DNA of 64,000 nucleotides from Tillandsia leiboldiana (GCA_029204045.2 CM055081.1:6256192-6320191); one strand, 5' to 3'; numbered from the stretch's first letter, positions 33,101 to 45,733 are shown. A program made the numbers and translations. The notes: generated from the sequence alone by a model not told the origin.

Positions 33101-36100
33101 AAATTTCAAATGCCATTGCTTGGGAGCTTGTTTAAGTCCATATAAAGATTTTGTCAACTTGCAAACTTTGTTTTCATGTCCAGCAATAATAAATCCCTCA
33201 GGTTGCTTCATATAAATCTCTTCCTCTAAATCACCATTCAGAAAAACAGTCTTAACATCCATCTGATGAATAATCAAATTATGGACAGAGACTAAAGCAA
33301 TCAGAATTCTAATAGAAGTAATCCTAGCTACAGGAGCATAAACATCAAAATAATCTACACCAGGCTTCTGGGAAAAATCCTGAGCTACAAGTAATTCTTA
33401 GGTGCATACTTAAAACATTCTTAAGCAGTTTATGGTTCACGTCACATTTAGTGTATTTCCTAGTTGATGTAATTGCAATCTCAATGTCTATCTCTCAAGA
33501 GATGCCTCTGGGTAGTCATTGCTTACATGTCTATTTATATGTGGATTAAGATTAAATACTTGCAGTGCAACTGATTTATTTACCTTAAGTTTTTTTTTCT
33601 TTTTTTTTCAGTGGACAACTTTGTCTCATCTTAGTCAGTTACTTCATGTCTATTGAAAGAAACATACCCCATATATATAGTTTATCATCGTACTTCAATT
33701 TTACATATCCAAAATGCTTACATTATGGTTGACGTGATTGCAAAAGATAACTTTTCCTTGTGTCGTACTCACCACTTTATCCATTAAGTTTTATAGCGAA
33801 AGTGTTCTATTGATCTCAACTTATTTTACTTGTTCAACTAAATTGTGTCTGTGACACCCCACTTCCCAAGGAATCACCCATTCTAGAACTACTCTAGCTT
33901 CAGTATGCTTAACCCTCTTAATTTCTTGGGCCTAACCACCGTTCAAAATGCTATAGCCGGGTTAAGAGGTTTAGCCCTATTATATCTCATATATAGGATT
34001 ATTCCAAATCCTAGGGGTGTCACAATGTCAATTCCCTTTTGCAATGTTATTATTTTTTATTTCATAGCACCATCTTTTATTTCCTAGGTGCTATGTGGAC
34101 AGCTCAACATTCAGAGTCTTTTCCAGAGAAGCCTGTTTTGTTCCACATGCCCAATGCTGCAAGTAAAAGACATGCCTTTTCCCAGCCTTCAATGGTTGTT
34201 GTGAGTCGAAAAGGATCTTTTTTACCGCATTTGAAGGCTTCTGAGACTGCATCAGCTTTGACATCCAATGGTTGGTTAATGCTAATGTTCTTTGAATTTC
34301 AATTAGTTTTTTCATTTAGTGTCAGGAAATTCTGAGTTTTCGATCTGTCATGTTTGCTGGAATAGATTCTGATTTCATTCCTTTACCATACGCTCCCTTT
34401 CATGTTTGTCGTTACTAATGATTGTTCGTAAATTTCAAATGCTATATTAAAGGAGTTGGTTTTTAAAGTTTAGTAAAGACTTCATTAGCAATTATTAAAT
34501 TAAAATGAGGTAGGTGCTCTCTCCTTTAATGCTACATTGCTGCAATCATAATTCTTTATGTTCAATCAATACTAGTAGACTTACCTATTCTTCTGAAATA
34601 TCACGGATTTGGCTCACTGAAGCATGTTTTCTGTCGATGCAGCAGTTACTTTGGAAAAAAGTTCAGAAAAGCCCTCAGACAAGCAAAGTGTTCCGAAGTC
34701 AACTTTTCCCAGTGGCTTTGAGGTGCAATATGATCTTTAAAATTTGTTAGCTTTATGACAGAGTTTGGTTTATCTGAACCATAATTAAGAGGCATCCAAG
34801 AATAAGATTAATAAGATGCTTTTATTGCTAGATTAACTGATACTTCTCATCATCATGCTCGGCCAGGGCATGCTTAGCCAAACTCTCTATCCAATATTTT
34901 GTGAATCAATAGCCTTTCTTTTCTCTTTTCAATCATCTCTGTGTAAAATCCCTCCTTATATATGGCCCGTATCAATCAAATGAAAATAATTGATTCTTTG
35001 AATAAACCCCTATAAAATTGGATTATGCATGTCTGAACTGAGAAAACATTTAAGAGCTTCAACACGTTGCTAGTTTCTATTCTAATCTGGTTTATTAGCC
35101 TCAGTGAAGTATGCTTAGAATGTGAATAGAATGAATTAGAGAAGCATGCTGACTCAAATATTTTTGCGTACAACGTTCATTGATTTTGAAAGGTGTATTT
35201 GTTTTTTAACTGGCTGGATTATCAGTTCTAGATGACACAAAGTAAGGGGTATTTGGGAGGGGGTTGTAATGTGTGGAAGCAAATATAAGCTTTCACTGAT
35301 CATAGATATACTTTTAGCCAATAATTCAGGATATATTATGTATACATCAATAAAATAAGATAAAGATGAGTCAAAGGGAGAAATGGTTGAATTTGAAGAA
35401 CAGGGAATGTCGATACTATAAAAATGTTATGCCACCATTGTTGAGAACAAGTTGACGATTATTACTTGCCTTGTTTGGCAAAAGATATAGGGTACTAGAG
35501 ATCAAGGTCCATATTGAACTATTGATTCATCTTGTAATTGATGGTTAGAAAATCCGAGTGAGGATTGTTACGATTGTAGATAATAAAATACCAATAAACT
35601 AAATAAAGCCGCAATAGAAGAGACGGACCATATCATAGAGCACTGAGTCGTAATATGATATTAGTTTGAAACTTTGAACATCTATACTTGCTTAAGCTTT
35701 TATTCAATTGTTATCATTACTCTGATAAAGACATGACAGAGTTTCTTGTTCAAATTTTAGGCATTGGTATTGGAAGTCTGCGAGGAAACCAGTGTTGCGG
35801 AGCTTAAGTTGAAGGTACTGCAGCAGCTACATGAGAAATAAACTTAATTCTTTTAGAATTATGATTAATATCAATGATGCATGTACAGGCTTTTTGTTAT
35901 TAAAGCCTATTCCATCTAATATCATTAAAGTGAACTAATGTATCTTTTTAATTGATTAAATCTGTTTCACTGCAAATTCCACAAACAGTTTGATTAGTTC
36001 TTTGAAGTAACATCAATAAGTGGTTGCTTTGTTTTTAGTAGTGGTTGTCTAGTAATACTACGAGCCATCCACTTTGTAGCTTGTAACTTGCTTTTGTTGC

Positions 36101-37259
36101 ATGTTGGCCGTCTAGTGAACAATATCTTCTAAGTGTTATATCAATAAAAATTCATTTTTTATTATGGTTTTAGTTATCTGATCAATTACCATTTAAAATA
36201 CTTTAGTTCATTTCTATTTAGAATCCTGGCTAATAGTAAGGCTTAAGGCAGATATCATTACAGCCATAAGTTACTATTTCCCTGCAGTTAAAGAACAAAT
36301 TGCTCACATTCTAGCTCTTAAGTGAATGTAGTACAGTCAATACAAAATGCTCTACTGATGTTTTCTCATGCTCTTCAGATTGGCACCTTTGAGATGCATC
36401 TAAAAAGAAATGTGGGAACTCCCAAGGCTTCGGCTCCAGCTTCTAATCCTATTGTCTCACCAACCACAGCACCGCCCATTCCAAGTAAACCCATGAGTGA
36501 ATCAGCTCCAGCTGCCCCACCAGCTGCTCCTCCCAAACCCCCTTCGGCACCAACCAGCCCATTTGCAAATGTTTCTTCTGCAAAGGCACCGAAGCTTGCT
36601 GCACTCGAGGCTTCTGGATCGAATGCATACTTTCTTGTATCATCGCCCACGGTATGAAAAGATTTTTGTCTGATAAATTTGAAATTGTAAACTTCAAAAA
36701 GTATTTATCACCATGAACTTTCCAGGTTGGCACATTCCGAAGGGGAAGAACACTCAAGGGGAAGAGGCAACCACCAATTTGTAAGGAGGTAAGTCCAAAC
36801 ACCTCTCATTGTATTGCTTTGTTTTCGATGCATCATTTCCTGTTCTTCTTCTTCTTTTTTTTTTCTGAAAATGGGGTTAAAAAAAACAGGGTGATGTTAT
36901 CCAGGAAGGGCAGATTATTGGCTTCCTGGATCAGTTTGGCAACGAGCTACCCGTTAGAGTGAGTTGTTTTTCCTGTTTTAGGTATCTTGTTATTTTATTT
37001 ATGAAAAATGTCTTCCGATTCTAATACTCGCTTGACATTTTATCGAGCAGTCGGATGTGTCTGGGGAAGTCCTTAAGGTCCTCTACAGTGATGGAGGTAA
37101 GTCAAACTTTTACCATTATGATAAAATTTCTTTTGCATTTGCATGATCTTCCTCCTGAATCTATTCTTTTCTATATAACTCAATTTGCTGGTCAAACTAC
37201 ATAAAATTTAATCATTTGTTTGTCATGAACAATTCTGCTTTAGTCGAGTGCGGTTAACT

Positions 37260-37305
<46 letters not shown>

Positions 37306-37443
37306 TGTTGCCATTTTAGCTTATCACTATCTTCTTCTACGACTTAAGACTCAGAAGTGTTTGTGTATTGTTAACTCGCAGAAGCGGTTGGGTACGGAGA
37401 TCCACTTGTTGCTCTATCGCCTTCATTCCACGGCATAAAGTGA
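30163..37443 (+). CDS. BADC: Biotin/lipoyl attachment domain-containing protein (BADC), biotin-less BCCP homologue
   Basis: BADC proteins bind plastid heteromeric acetyl-CoA carboxylase in place of BCCP and restrain fatty-acid synthesis. Exons: 30163-30196, 34088-34270, 34643-34722, 35761-35814, 36379-36651, 36726-36788, 36890-36958, 37051-37096 and 37382-37443, all GT-AG and in phase, giving 287 aa. The N-terminus (METTALLRSFHGAMWTAQ..., Ser/basic-rich) fits a plastid transit peptide. Residues about 145-185 are a Pro/Ala/Ser linker as in BCCP. The C-terminal biotinyl-type fold spans about 205-283 (FRRGRTLKGKRQPP, then EGQIIGFLDQFGNELPVR and AVGYGDPLVAL). Where BCCP has the biotinylated AMKM, this protein has DQFGN (243-247) with no Lys. 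Intron 1 (3.9 kb) contains a copia remnant and a Cassandra-like LTR. Confidence 0.94.
30666..31499 (-). mobile_element. 3' LTR of a copia element in BADC intron 1
   Basis: Read on the minus strand it starts TGTTGGATTTTATATG right after a purine-rich GTGGAAAT, and ends TTTATTATTAACA. Length is 834 bp. It lies directly downstream (minus strand) of the copia RNase H remnant. It holds a perfect 35-bp tandem duplication (31136-31170 and 31171-31205). The matching 5' LTR is not seen. Confidence 0.75.
32054..33391 (-). pseudogene. Ty1/copia reverse transcriptase-RNase H remnant
   Basis: One frame runs from RT into RNase H over about 446 codons. RT blocks are HQMDVKTVFLNGDLEEEIYM, KSLYGLKQAPKQW and the catalytic YVDD (CLYVDDILIFG). 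RNase H blocks are IARSTMESELIAL, then NLADQLTKGL and SSRGMGLSP. Three in-frame stops break it: TGA at 32699-32701, TAG at 32609-32611 (expected Trp in EHWNALERVL-type) and TGA at 32432-32434 (expected Trp in VSWKSSKQ-type). There is no frameshift. Gag, protease, integrase and the 5' LTR are absent. It lies antisense in BADC intron 1. Confidence 0.92.
33850..34024 (-). mobile_element. Cassandra-like TRIM LTR with 5S rRNA-type promoter
   Basis: A 175-bp block with inverted ends TGTGACACCCC and GGGGTGTCACA. The minus strand of 33861-33913 resembles the internal promoter and 3' part of plant 5S rRNA: GTTAAGCATACT, GAGTAGTTCTAGAATGGGTG and CTTGGGAAGT, against 5S GTTAAGCGTGCTTGGG, GAGTAGTACTAGGATGGGTG and CCTGGGAAGT. 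5S-like LTRs are the hallmark of Cassandra elements. Flanks GTGTC and ATGTC are a 4/5 match for a target duplication. Only one LTR is present. It ends 63 bp before the acceptor of BADC exon 2. Confidence 0.8.
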
Positions 37444-38600
37444 GCTTTCCATACAATGCTAAGAGCTCTCTCCTCTCCGGTGCTCCCAATCATCACCAAG
37501 CTTCTTATTGCAGCTATGATTAGTGTGATGTGATCAGTAAATGTTTTACCCAACTTTTCGTTATTTGATTCCTTGAAGATAAAACTGTCGGCTATTAGGT
37601 CGAGTAGAACTGATATCCTTTAATTTTGAAGCGAAATTCGTTTCTGTTAACTATGATTGGATGAAATACTGCTTTTGGAATAAAAACTCTCATAGGTTTT
37701 GGTTTGACATTAAATGGCAGTAGGTTGATTTATTTTGTCTTTTGGTTTATCCAATGACAGAAATAAGTGATGGGTGCAGTGTTTACTGGGATAAAATAAG
37801 GGATGTTGCTGCTCCTGGGAATTGTTATTTTCGGATTATTAAAAAAAAAAAAAAAAGTGGTTTCAGGTGGTTTCATCAGGAAAGCTATTACTTTTTAAAT
37901 TTTTTTTGGTTGGTATCCAAACATTCACATCATAACCAAGGAATTAAAAGACGGGGAGTTATTAATTAGGTGCAAAAAATATAAAATAAAACTGTATGGA
38001 GAGCCCCTCAACTGTATGCTATTGGGAGATGGCTCGTAAATTTTTTAGTTTTGCAAATAAATATAAAACAATCAATAATTAATGATTAATAAAATTATAA
38101 ATTTTTAATAAAATTGTTAACTATAATAACTGGAATGAATGATTTAAGAGATGTCATTTAAGAATTTAAAAGTTAAGATTTCGTTTGGCAATCTTTGCTC
38201 CTTTTCTATTTTTTTTAAATAAAATTTTTCTATAAAATAATATAAAAAGAATAGTGGATTACTTTACAATTCTTTTATCTGAATTACGAAAGAAAAATAA
38301 TATTATTCATATATTTCAAATAGAGCGTATATTTAGAATGTATTTTTTATTAAAAAAAATAAGAAAATACAATGATACACAACAAGGCCTAAGGGGATCA
38401 TTTCGAAATACCCCAATAATTGAGAGGTCTAAGTGCAATTTTACCTACATCCCTATATAAAGTATTCTCAGTATTCTCCTCCGCCGCTCCCGCTCCCGCT
38501 CCCGCTCCCACTCCAAATCCAAATCCAAATCCAAATTCAAAACAACACCGAATAAACAAAACCCAAAAAAAAAGAAGAAAAAAAAAAAAAAAAAAAAAAA
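37444..38600. other. BADC 3' flank to RAD9 leader
   Basis: It contains the likely BADC 3' UTR (AATAAA at about 37678), AT-rich spacer, and the RAD9 leader with CCGCTC tandem units at 38481-38510 and a poly-A tract that runs directly into the RAD9 ATG. No other gene is seen. Confidence 0.5.
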
Positions 38601-41600
38601 ATGGAGCTCTCGCTGAGCGGGAACTCGCTGCGGACCTTCACCCGCTCCATCACGTGCCTCGGACGCGTCGGCTCCGACCTCCTCCTCCTCCTCCCCTCCC
38701 CAACCAAAGTAATCCCCACACCACCCCCTCTCATTCCTTCTCTCTCGTTCTCACACACATCTTCTCACCCTACATTTGTAGCTGGAGCTCCACGCCCTCA
38801 ACTCCTCCCGCTCCGCGTACCAAACCATCTCCTTCGCCCCCGATTCCTTCGACCACTACTCCCTACTCTCCTCCTCCCCTTCTTCGTCCCCTCTCCAATG
38901 CGGCGTCCTCCTCAAATCCGTGTGCTCCATCCTCCGAACCCCCGCGGCCTCGCTCCACCGCCTCGTCGCCCGCCTCCCCGCCCCTGACGCTCCCAAGCTC
39001 CAGTGGACCCTCCACTGCCTCAACGGTGACGAATCATGTGGTCGAATTTGGATTATTGTTTTGCTTTTTGTTCGATTGTGTCGCGGTGGATATTGGATGT
39101 TTTGGGGGTAGGTGATTGGTTTCTCGGAAAAGCGGAAAAAACATTTTCTCAGAAAAAAAAGTTTTTTTTTTTTTACAACAGTTTTGGTTTCTTGGATAAA
39201 AAATGGGAAAACGAAAACATCACCTTTTTTTAGAACCAAATTCTGTAGGGTTTGAAGTTTGTAGTTTGGAAGGCCATAAATGTGGTTGGATTGGATTGGA
39301 TTATGTTGTTTGCTTTATTGATTTACTCTTCTATCAAACTAGGCCTTTTGTCATGTTTAGATTCCTGAGCATTTAGAAGGCGATTTTCTTGATACACAAA
39401 TTTTGTTGTGTTTGAGAAATTCAACCCATGGCTAACGGGACCTTAAATCATCCTATTTTCTTTCACTTATAGAATTGACTCAAATCAGCTGAAATCAAAC
39501 CAAATCATTGAACTGATGAGTTTATAAACAAGGGAATTATGAAAAACTGAACGGCATTTCCATCTAAATCAGCAATTTGGGCATTGTGCAGTTTGCCTTT
39601 AAGGTGTTCGATGAAATTCCCATGATCTTTTTGTGCCCTTTTCAGGTGTGAAGAAGACCTATTGGATCAGCTGCCACGTAGAGCCTGACATCCAACAACT
39701 TTCCCTCGACCGCCAGCGATTCCCCAGCAGCCTTGTGGTGAGACCGAGGGACCTCTCACGGTTGCTTGCTAACTTCCAATCCTCTCTTCAGGAGATAACC
39801 GTTATCGCGACGGAGCCGTTGGTCGGGCCGTCAGATGCTGGGGGAGAGATCGGAGGGAAGGCTGTTGAGCTGAGGAGTTATATTGATCCTGCTAAAGGTG
39901 TGATTTTAGTAGTTAGCTTGTCTAGAAATTTTCAGTTTTAGTAAGTGTTAGTGCTGGATGATGTATGATGGCATTTATTGTTGCAGATAGCAGTGATGCA
40001 GCATTGCATACACAGCTTTGGATAGATCCAGCAGAGGAGTTTTTACAGTATAACCATGTCGGCGATCCGGTGGATGTCACTTTTAGTGTGAAGGAACTGA
40101 AGGTGGTGATGTTTCCAAATCTTTTGAGATTATAGAATAGCCCAGACATTTTTCTTTTTCTTTTTTAAATTAGAGCTCCTCAATAGCTTCTTGCAGAAAT
40201 CAAAAACAGAAGCTTCTACTATGAGGTCTCGAAGCTTATTCTTGCTACCCCCTCGAGCTAAAATCTGAAAATCTTAATTGTCACCCAACAGTTGACTTTT
40301 GCTTCTTGAGTAAAGAAGTTATTATAGAAACCGGGCCAATGGACAATAATTTGGGCTGTGAAGAAATTGGAATCGAAAGGACGTCGAGAACTAGAAATTG
40401 TAAGAGGCAGAGGGTCTAAATATATAGGCTGCTGACAGATTTGTGTTTCCTGATCTCTGTTATGGTACAGAGATTATTAAGGTGATTAGGAAAGATTGGA
40501 TCGCTTAAGATTTAGGAAAACGGGATAACTCAAGAGTAGAATGTGAAAAGGGTGCTCAAAACATGATCAAGTGAAAGTAACCATATGATAGTTTGCTCTT
40601 AATTCTGTTTTCTGGCCTCTTCTAACTGATGCCACTTTGTGAGATCAAGGCTGAGCTGGGTTGCGCTGGGAATTGCTTCAAATTCTACACTTGAACTAGC
40701 TCATAAAGCGTTCTTTTAGATCTGGTTTAAATTGTACTAACAATCTCCAACCCTTTAATGCAGTTTTAGTTTGCTTTTAGTTGTTACTTGCACAAATTTA
40801 GTTCCCAATATATTCCCCTGCTTAAGACGTAATTACATTCTAGTCCTTTACCTGCAATTAACTCCTGCAATTAACATTCTGCATCTCTAGTTGTATGATC
40901 AGTCTCTTTTAATAGAAACAGAAAGTCGATTTTACTGATGGCTGGAAGAGCCCTTGCTGCTCCAACTCGTAAGTAGGATTTATGAGAATGTTTTGGTCTG
41001 AAAATCTAGACGAGTATTAAGGAAATGTAAACGCATGACATTATACTAATTCCCTGAATAGTTTATTGCTACAAATGATGGGCTTATCTCCAACTTTTCA
41101 TATTACAAATATATTTTGTTTCTTTATGGATCTTTTGTGTTGTAACGACTTATCTTGCTGCAATCTATTTATTCTATTGTGTCTATCATGATAGGCCTTC
41201 CTTACTTTTTGTGAAGGATGTGAGGTTGACATCCACCTATTCTTCGAGAAAGCTGGAGAGTAAGTTTCCGTTCTTTTTCTTTTTTCACTACCTTGTCAAA
41301 TGCTCGACTGCTCCATAGAGAAATTGTTGCCTTCACAAGGCGCACCACATCAGCAGTGCAGTGCCAATGAAAAACTATCCATCCCATCTAATAATTCAAT
41401 CCAACCATCAAACTCATTTTTAAAGAAAATAACTTCTAAAATCAAGAAAAGGCTACAGGCCATTGGGCCGTGAGTACTTAAAGGATGAGATGGGATGGAC
41501 TACATCTACGCGCGGACGGCAGTGCACAGTTGATGTGGTGCACCCTGTCTAGGCAATAATTTGGACTCTAACAATGTGTTTTAGCTGCACAGGCCCATAC

Positions 41601-42792
41601 TTCTGGCACCAAAATTCGGATTGGATGATGGGTCTCATTCGGACTTTGATGCCACTCTAGTTTTGGCAACTATGCTTGTATCACAACTCACTGATGGAAG
41701 CACTAGTGAGCCCCCATCAGCTACTCCAGCACAAGCGACTGAACATGCAAGAGCTGCTAATGTGTCACCAGCTCCTCAGAATACTTCTGATAATACTAAG
41801 ATATGGTCAGAGCTTTCAGGTGAACATGAGAATATACCTTGATGGCTCTATTTACATAAATACCTCTGTAAAATCTGAATTCTTCATATTTACCCCTTGA
41901 AAGCGCAATCTCTTACCAGAAACCCTTATCTTAAGCTGGGTTTTCATCCTTTGCAAATAGGACATTCTTCAGAAATAGAAGCATAGGGGCATTATGTCTC
42001 AAAAAATTAAGTTTTCGCATGGACATACTGAAGTCTATTTCTTGCAATTGTATATTTGCAATAGATAATTTCTCAGGGACAGATGTGTAAATACCCCTAT
42101 CCTTTAGCTACACTATGCTGGATATCATGATAGTAAACAAGTTTAATAACAGTAAGAAATCTTTCTCACGCAGGTAGCGCTGCCAGAAGTGACAGAGAAA
42201 ACAGAGAAAAGCAGGCTGAGATGGAGCGAATTCCGAGTACTAGCGCTCGGGATGGCATGCAAATGCATAACACGGTTAATCCTCCTGGCAAACTGCCAGC
42301 ACAAGAGGATGCACCTGATATGTATCCCGAGTTATTAATCCGGAGAAATTCACATTATAATAGGAATATACAGCCTATCTCAATAAATTTAATCATTATA
42401 CAAGTTAATATTCTTTATTGATACTGCCAATGTGGGAGATACAAGCATTTCTTTGCTATTGCTCTTCTAATTGGTGCTTCGAGGACAACTTTTATTTATT
42501 TTCAATAAATGTTTTGCTTTAACTAAAGTATCGCAGGCGGTGGCTTATTGAGAACGAGCATACGGATGAACCTCAAGGTTGAGTACCTTTACTTAAACAA
42601 CCTGGAAAATTAAAGCATTGCTGCATTTCTATATATCACCTACACTTTTTCCCTTTCTCTTCTTATGCAGAAGTCAATCCTAACCCTAACACTCAGCACC
42701 ACCCAAGTAATTGGGTAGGTGCCGATGAAGACAACAATGAGGAAGAAGAAGAAGAATTATATGTACAGTCGACGCCTCATTATTTTGACTGA
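38601..42792 (+). CDS. RAD9: RAD9 cell-cycle checkpoint protein (9-1-1 clamp subunit)
   Basis: RAD9 joins RAD1 and HUS1 in the PCNA-like clamp loaded at damaged DNA in the nucleus. Exons: 38601-38708, 38782-39025, 39646-39897, 39987-40102, 41195-41259, 41593-41819, 42174-42321, 42537-42577 and 42671-42792. All joins are in phase and give 440 aa, the usual plant length. The clamp region (about 1-280) carries MELSLSGNSLRTFTRSITCL, LQWTLHCLNGVKKTYWISC, RPRDLSRLLANFQSSLQEIT and FLTFCEGCEVDIHLFFEKAG. The C-terminal tail is Ser/Pro/Asn-rich and ends with an acidic run and VQSTPHYFD, like the conserved plant RAD9 terminus. The start is set by MELSLSGNSL directly after a poly-A leader. Exons 1-2 are GC-rich, a common monocot 5' gradient. 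Confidence 0.95.
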
Positions 42793-44940
42793 ATGATAGG
42801 ATCGGTGTCTTTTAGTACCGAAGTGTTAAGAAAGGTACGCTTTACTGTGACAAATAGTTTGCAAGCTTGATTTATTTGTACGCCGTTCACGTAGCTCTCG
42901 AATATTTGTGCTTGTAAACTTCAACTGAGGTATTTTTGCCGAACTCTGTTATTGTAATAACCTGCTGTTAAGCCTAAACATTGTTTTCGAACTGATCTGC
43001 ATCTTATAAGTTGAGTCGAGACTTGAGAATTTGTGTTTCTACAGCTAATTGCTAATTTGTTCCTACTAAATTTAATACGCCTTTTTTCATTTTGTAATCT
43101 TCGAAAATGATTGAACTGGTGCTTTGTTTGGTAATACTATTTGAACTCTGGAAGTTTCCATTTGCATGTTGAGAACAATGGCATTTCTTTGAGTTGCGCT
43201 GTCACCATCAGTACACCTGCATATTCATGCATCCTAATATCTAACCACAGTGAGATGATGATGGTGATGATGATTATTATTATTGTTTTTAAATCAGGTT
43301 CCTTCTCTAATGATACATTTTTAGAATTATGGATGAATGTGTAAATTCCAAACCTGCCCCTTGGTATAATGGAAACAACTTGATTGTTCCTCAAATGAGT
43401 CTTCTTTGGAAACCACAACTACAAGCAAAAGAGTTTCAATAACTTTCTCCTTATAAACAATAAAAAAAAATGGTAAAAATGTATGAAATCAAAATGGCCA
43501 TCTGACTTTTGAAATTGATTTTATTATCTATTCTTTTAATTTATTTAATTTGAGTATCTTTACTACTGATATAGTTAGTATATTTTATATAATTTATGTA
43601 ATTGTAAATTTATATAGTTCGTATATTTTATAAATTTACTGATATAGTTAGTATATTTTACTGATATAGTTAGTATATTTTATATATTTTATATAATCTT
43701 TTAATTTATTTAATTTGAGTATCTTTACTGATATAGTTTTAGTATATTTTATATAATTTATGTAATTGTAAATTTATTAAAGCAAGCAATTAGTTTAAAT
43801 TTTATATCCAAAGAGCTATTAAATTATTTAAATCAAATAAATTGAAAGATTGATTATTAAAATTAAATTTAAAAAAATTAGGCGGTTGAATCAAAATGGG
43901 CTATAGTTCGGGTAAGTTTAGACATTTTTACCTAAACAAATTTCACCACAGTTTGCAAACGATGTTTTCGTGATATATGCATTTCAAACACGAATTCATA
44001 TTTATAAACTTAAGGAAAAGTCGTTTGTAAGTATAGTATTACTCAAATGGCTCTATTTATTTTGAGTCCCAAGAGAGGAAAAATCTAAATAAACAGGGCA
44101 TAGTTAAGGTATGTGTTAGCAATGAGCGTCCAAAGTGAACTTTGAGTTGAAATGGACTTTAGATTGAAAAAAAGTTTAGGCGAAAATTATTTTCACTTGC
44201 TGTTTGTTTTCATAGTTATAAAAGTAAAATTTCTTCAGTTTTATTATTTAATGGTTAGAAAGTGAATGGTGTAAAAATTATAATTTATATATAAATAATA
44301 AATAATTTAATAAATAATAAATTATAGTATAATAAATAAAATAATAATATAATTATATTTTTATATAATTTAAAAATATAATCTAAAATAACTAAAGTAG
44401 TTTTTTCTACCTAAATTATAATAATAAAACAATAAAATTATAGAGTAAAAAAAAAATTAATACTCAATTAATTAATTTTCATCCTATTGTAAATTTACAA
44501 ACTAAATGAAAGAAATAATGAAGCTTAAATAATCAACTTTTATTATATTTTAAATATGTAACTAAATAAAAGAGTAATTAGTATCATAATTAAATATATG
44601 TAGCATTACCATTTATATTATTTTATTTTATTTTCTTCACCTTTATTCACCATAATTGATTTCGGTTCAGATCAAAGTCAATTACACTGTTTTAAGTAAT
44701 TTGAATTTTGACCGTATTTTTATTATGAAAAACCGAACAACAAAAACAATTGTGTTTACGCCGAAAATAACTTCACCCCTTTCCACTTCCATCCAAAAGA
44801 ACAGCCCTAAAAGTACCCTTAAGTGGTTATTCATAATGTTGTGGATAACATGACATAATTATTATTATATTTTAAACATCATCACTAAATTGCAAACACT
44901 ATTACCAAATTTTAAGTGTTATAAATGCACCCTAAATTCT
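42793..44940. other. RAD9 3' flank and AT-rich spacer
   Basis: After the probable 3' UTR (to about 43060) there is no gene. A simple ATG/ATT repeat lies at 43254-43290, and a tandem AT-rich duplication at 43530-43782. The remainder is A/T-rich without recognisable elements. Confidence 0.55.
43530..43782. repeat. AT-rich tandem duplication
   Basis: Units 43530-43613 and 43698-43782 share TTTAATTTATTTAATTTGAG and TATATAATTTATGTAATTGT. Between them are extra copies of CTGATATAGTTAGTATATTT. Confidence 0.75.
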
Positions 44941-44943
44941 AAA

Positions 44944-44944
<1 letters not shown>

Positions 44945-45005
<61 letters not shown>

Positions 45006-45045
45006 ATATATATATGTATGTATATATATATATATATACATACAT

Positions 45046-45140
<95 letters not shown>
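44945..45140. repeat. Compound (TA)n/(TATG)n/(GA)n/G10 tract
   Basis: TA repeats interspersed with TATG/TACA units (44945-45087), then GA repeats (45088-45129) and a run of about ten G (45130-45139). Confidence 0.95.
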
Positions 45141-45149
45141 TTTGCATGC

Positions 45150-45665
45150 TTTATGGAAGCATAGAGCTTACTGTGCTTATAAGTTGTTTTCGATATTGGA
45201 ACTTAAGAATCGATGATCGGCTCCGTTAAACTTAATCTAGAATATTTGAAGTATTTAGAAAATAAATTTTACGATTTTTTGTATATCATTTGCCTAATGA
45301 TCAAAGAGACTCAAAATCAATAATTTTAATAGTCGTGATGAGCCGTTTATAAGTTTAACGATACAGAAATATTCAAATCACATAAAATTTTAATAAAAAT
45401 TTGTTTATACTATATAAAATAATATTAATATCTTTGATCTAAAATTTTAATATCATGTCATCACATTTTGTAAGATTTTTATTTTCACTCGTTGATTTTG
45501 AGCTCTTTCGATCACTAAGAAAATAAAATCGAAAAATTATGAAATTTATTTTCTATGTACTTCAAATACTGTAGATCAAGTTTAACAAAGCCAATCGTCA
45601 ATTCGGAAATCCCAACATCGAAAACAACTTATAAGCACGGATGCCTCCGTGCTTTTAAAAGCACC
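45150..45665. mobile_element. MITE family E, full copy
   Basis: About 510 bp with long inverted arms. The left has GTGCTTATAAGTTGTTTTCG and GGCTCCGTTAAACTTAATCT; the right has GATCAAGTTTAACAAAGCCA and CGAAAACAACTTATAAGCAC. Inner pairs include AGAAAATAAATTTTACGATT. It is noncoding. The two elements at 46020-46545 and 57700-58235 have a related layout (a short inverted end, then a sequence around the phrase CGATCnnnACCGTTRAA). Confidence 0.8.
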
Positions 45666-45690
45666 CCACCCGCATTATATATATATATAT

Positions 45691-45733
<43 letters not shown>

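Noticed and set aside
36375..36802. Minus-strand open frames of 91 and 117 codons
   Set aside because: They overlap BADC exons 5-6, which are supported by splicing phase and homology on the + strand.
38420..39115. 231-codon + frame rich in Pro and Ser, and the minus frame at 38856-39239
   Set aside because: Both cross RAD9 exons 1-2 in wrong frames and read through introns.
40918..40975. Possible extra RAD9 exon (DFTDGWKSPCCSNS)
   Set aside because: Exons 4 and 5 join in phase without it and give the family sequence VKELK-AFLTFCEGCEVD; the segment has no counterpart in RAD9.
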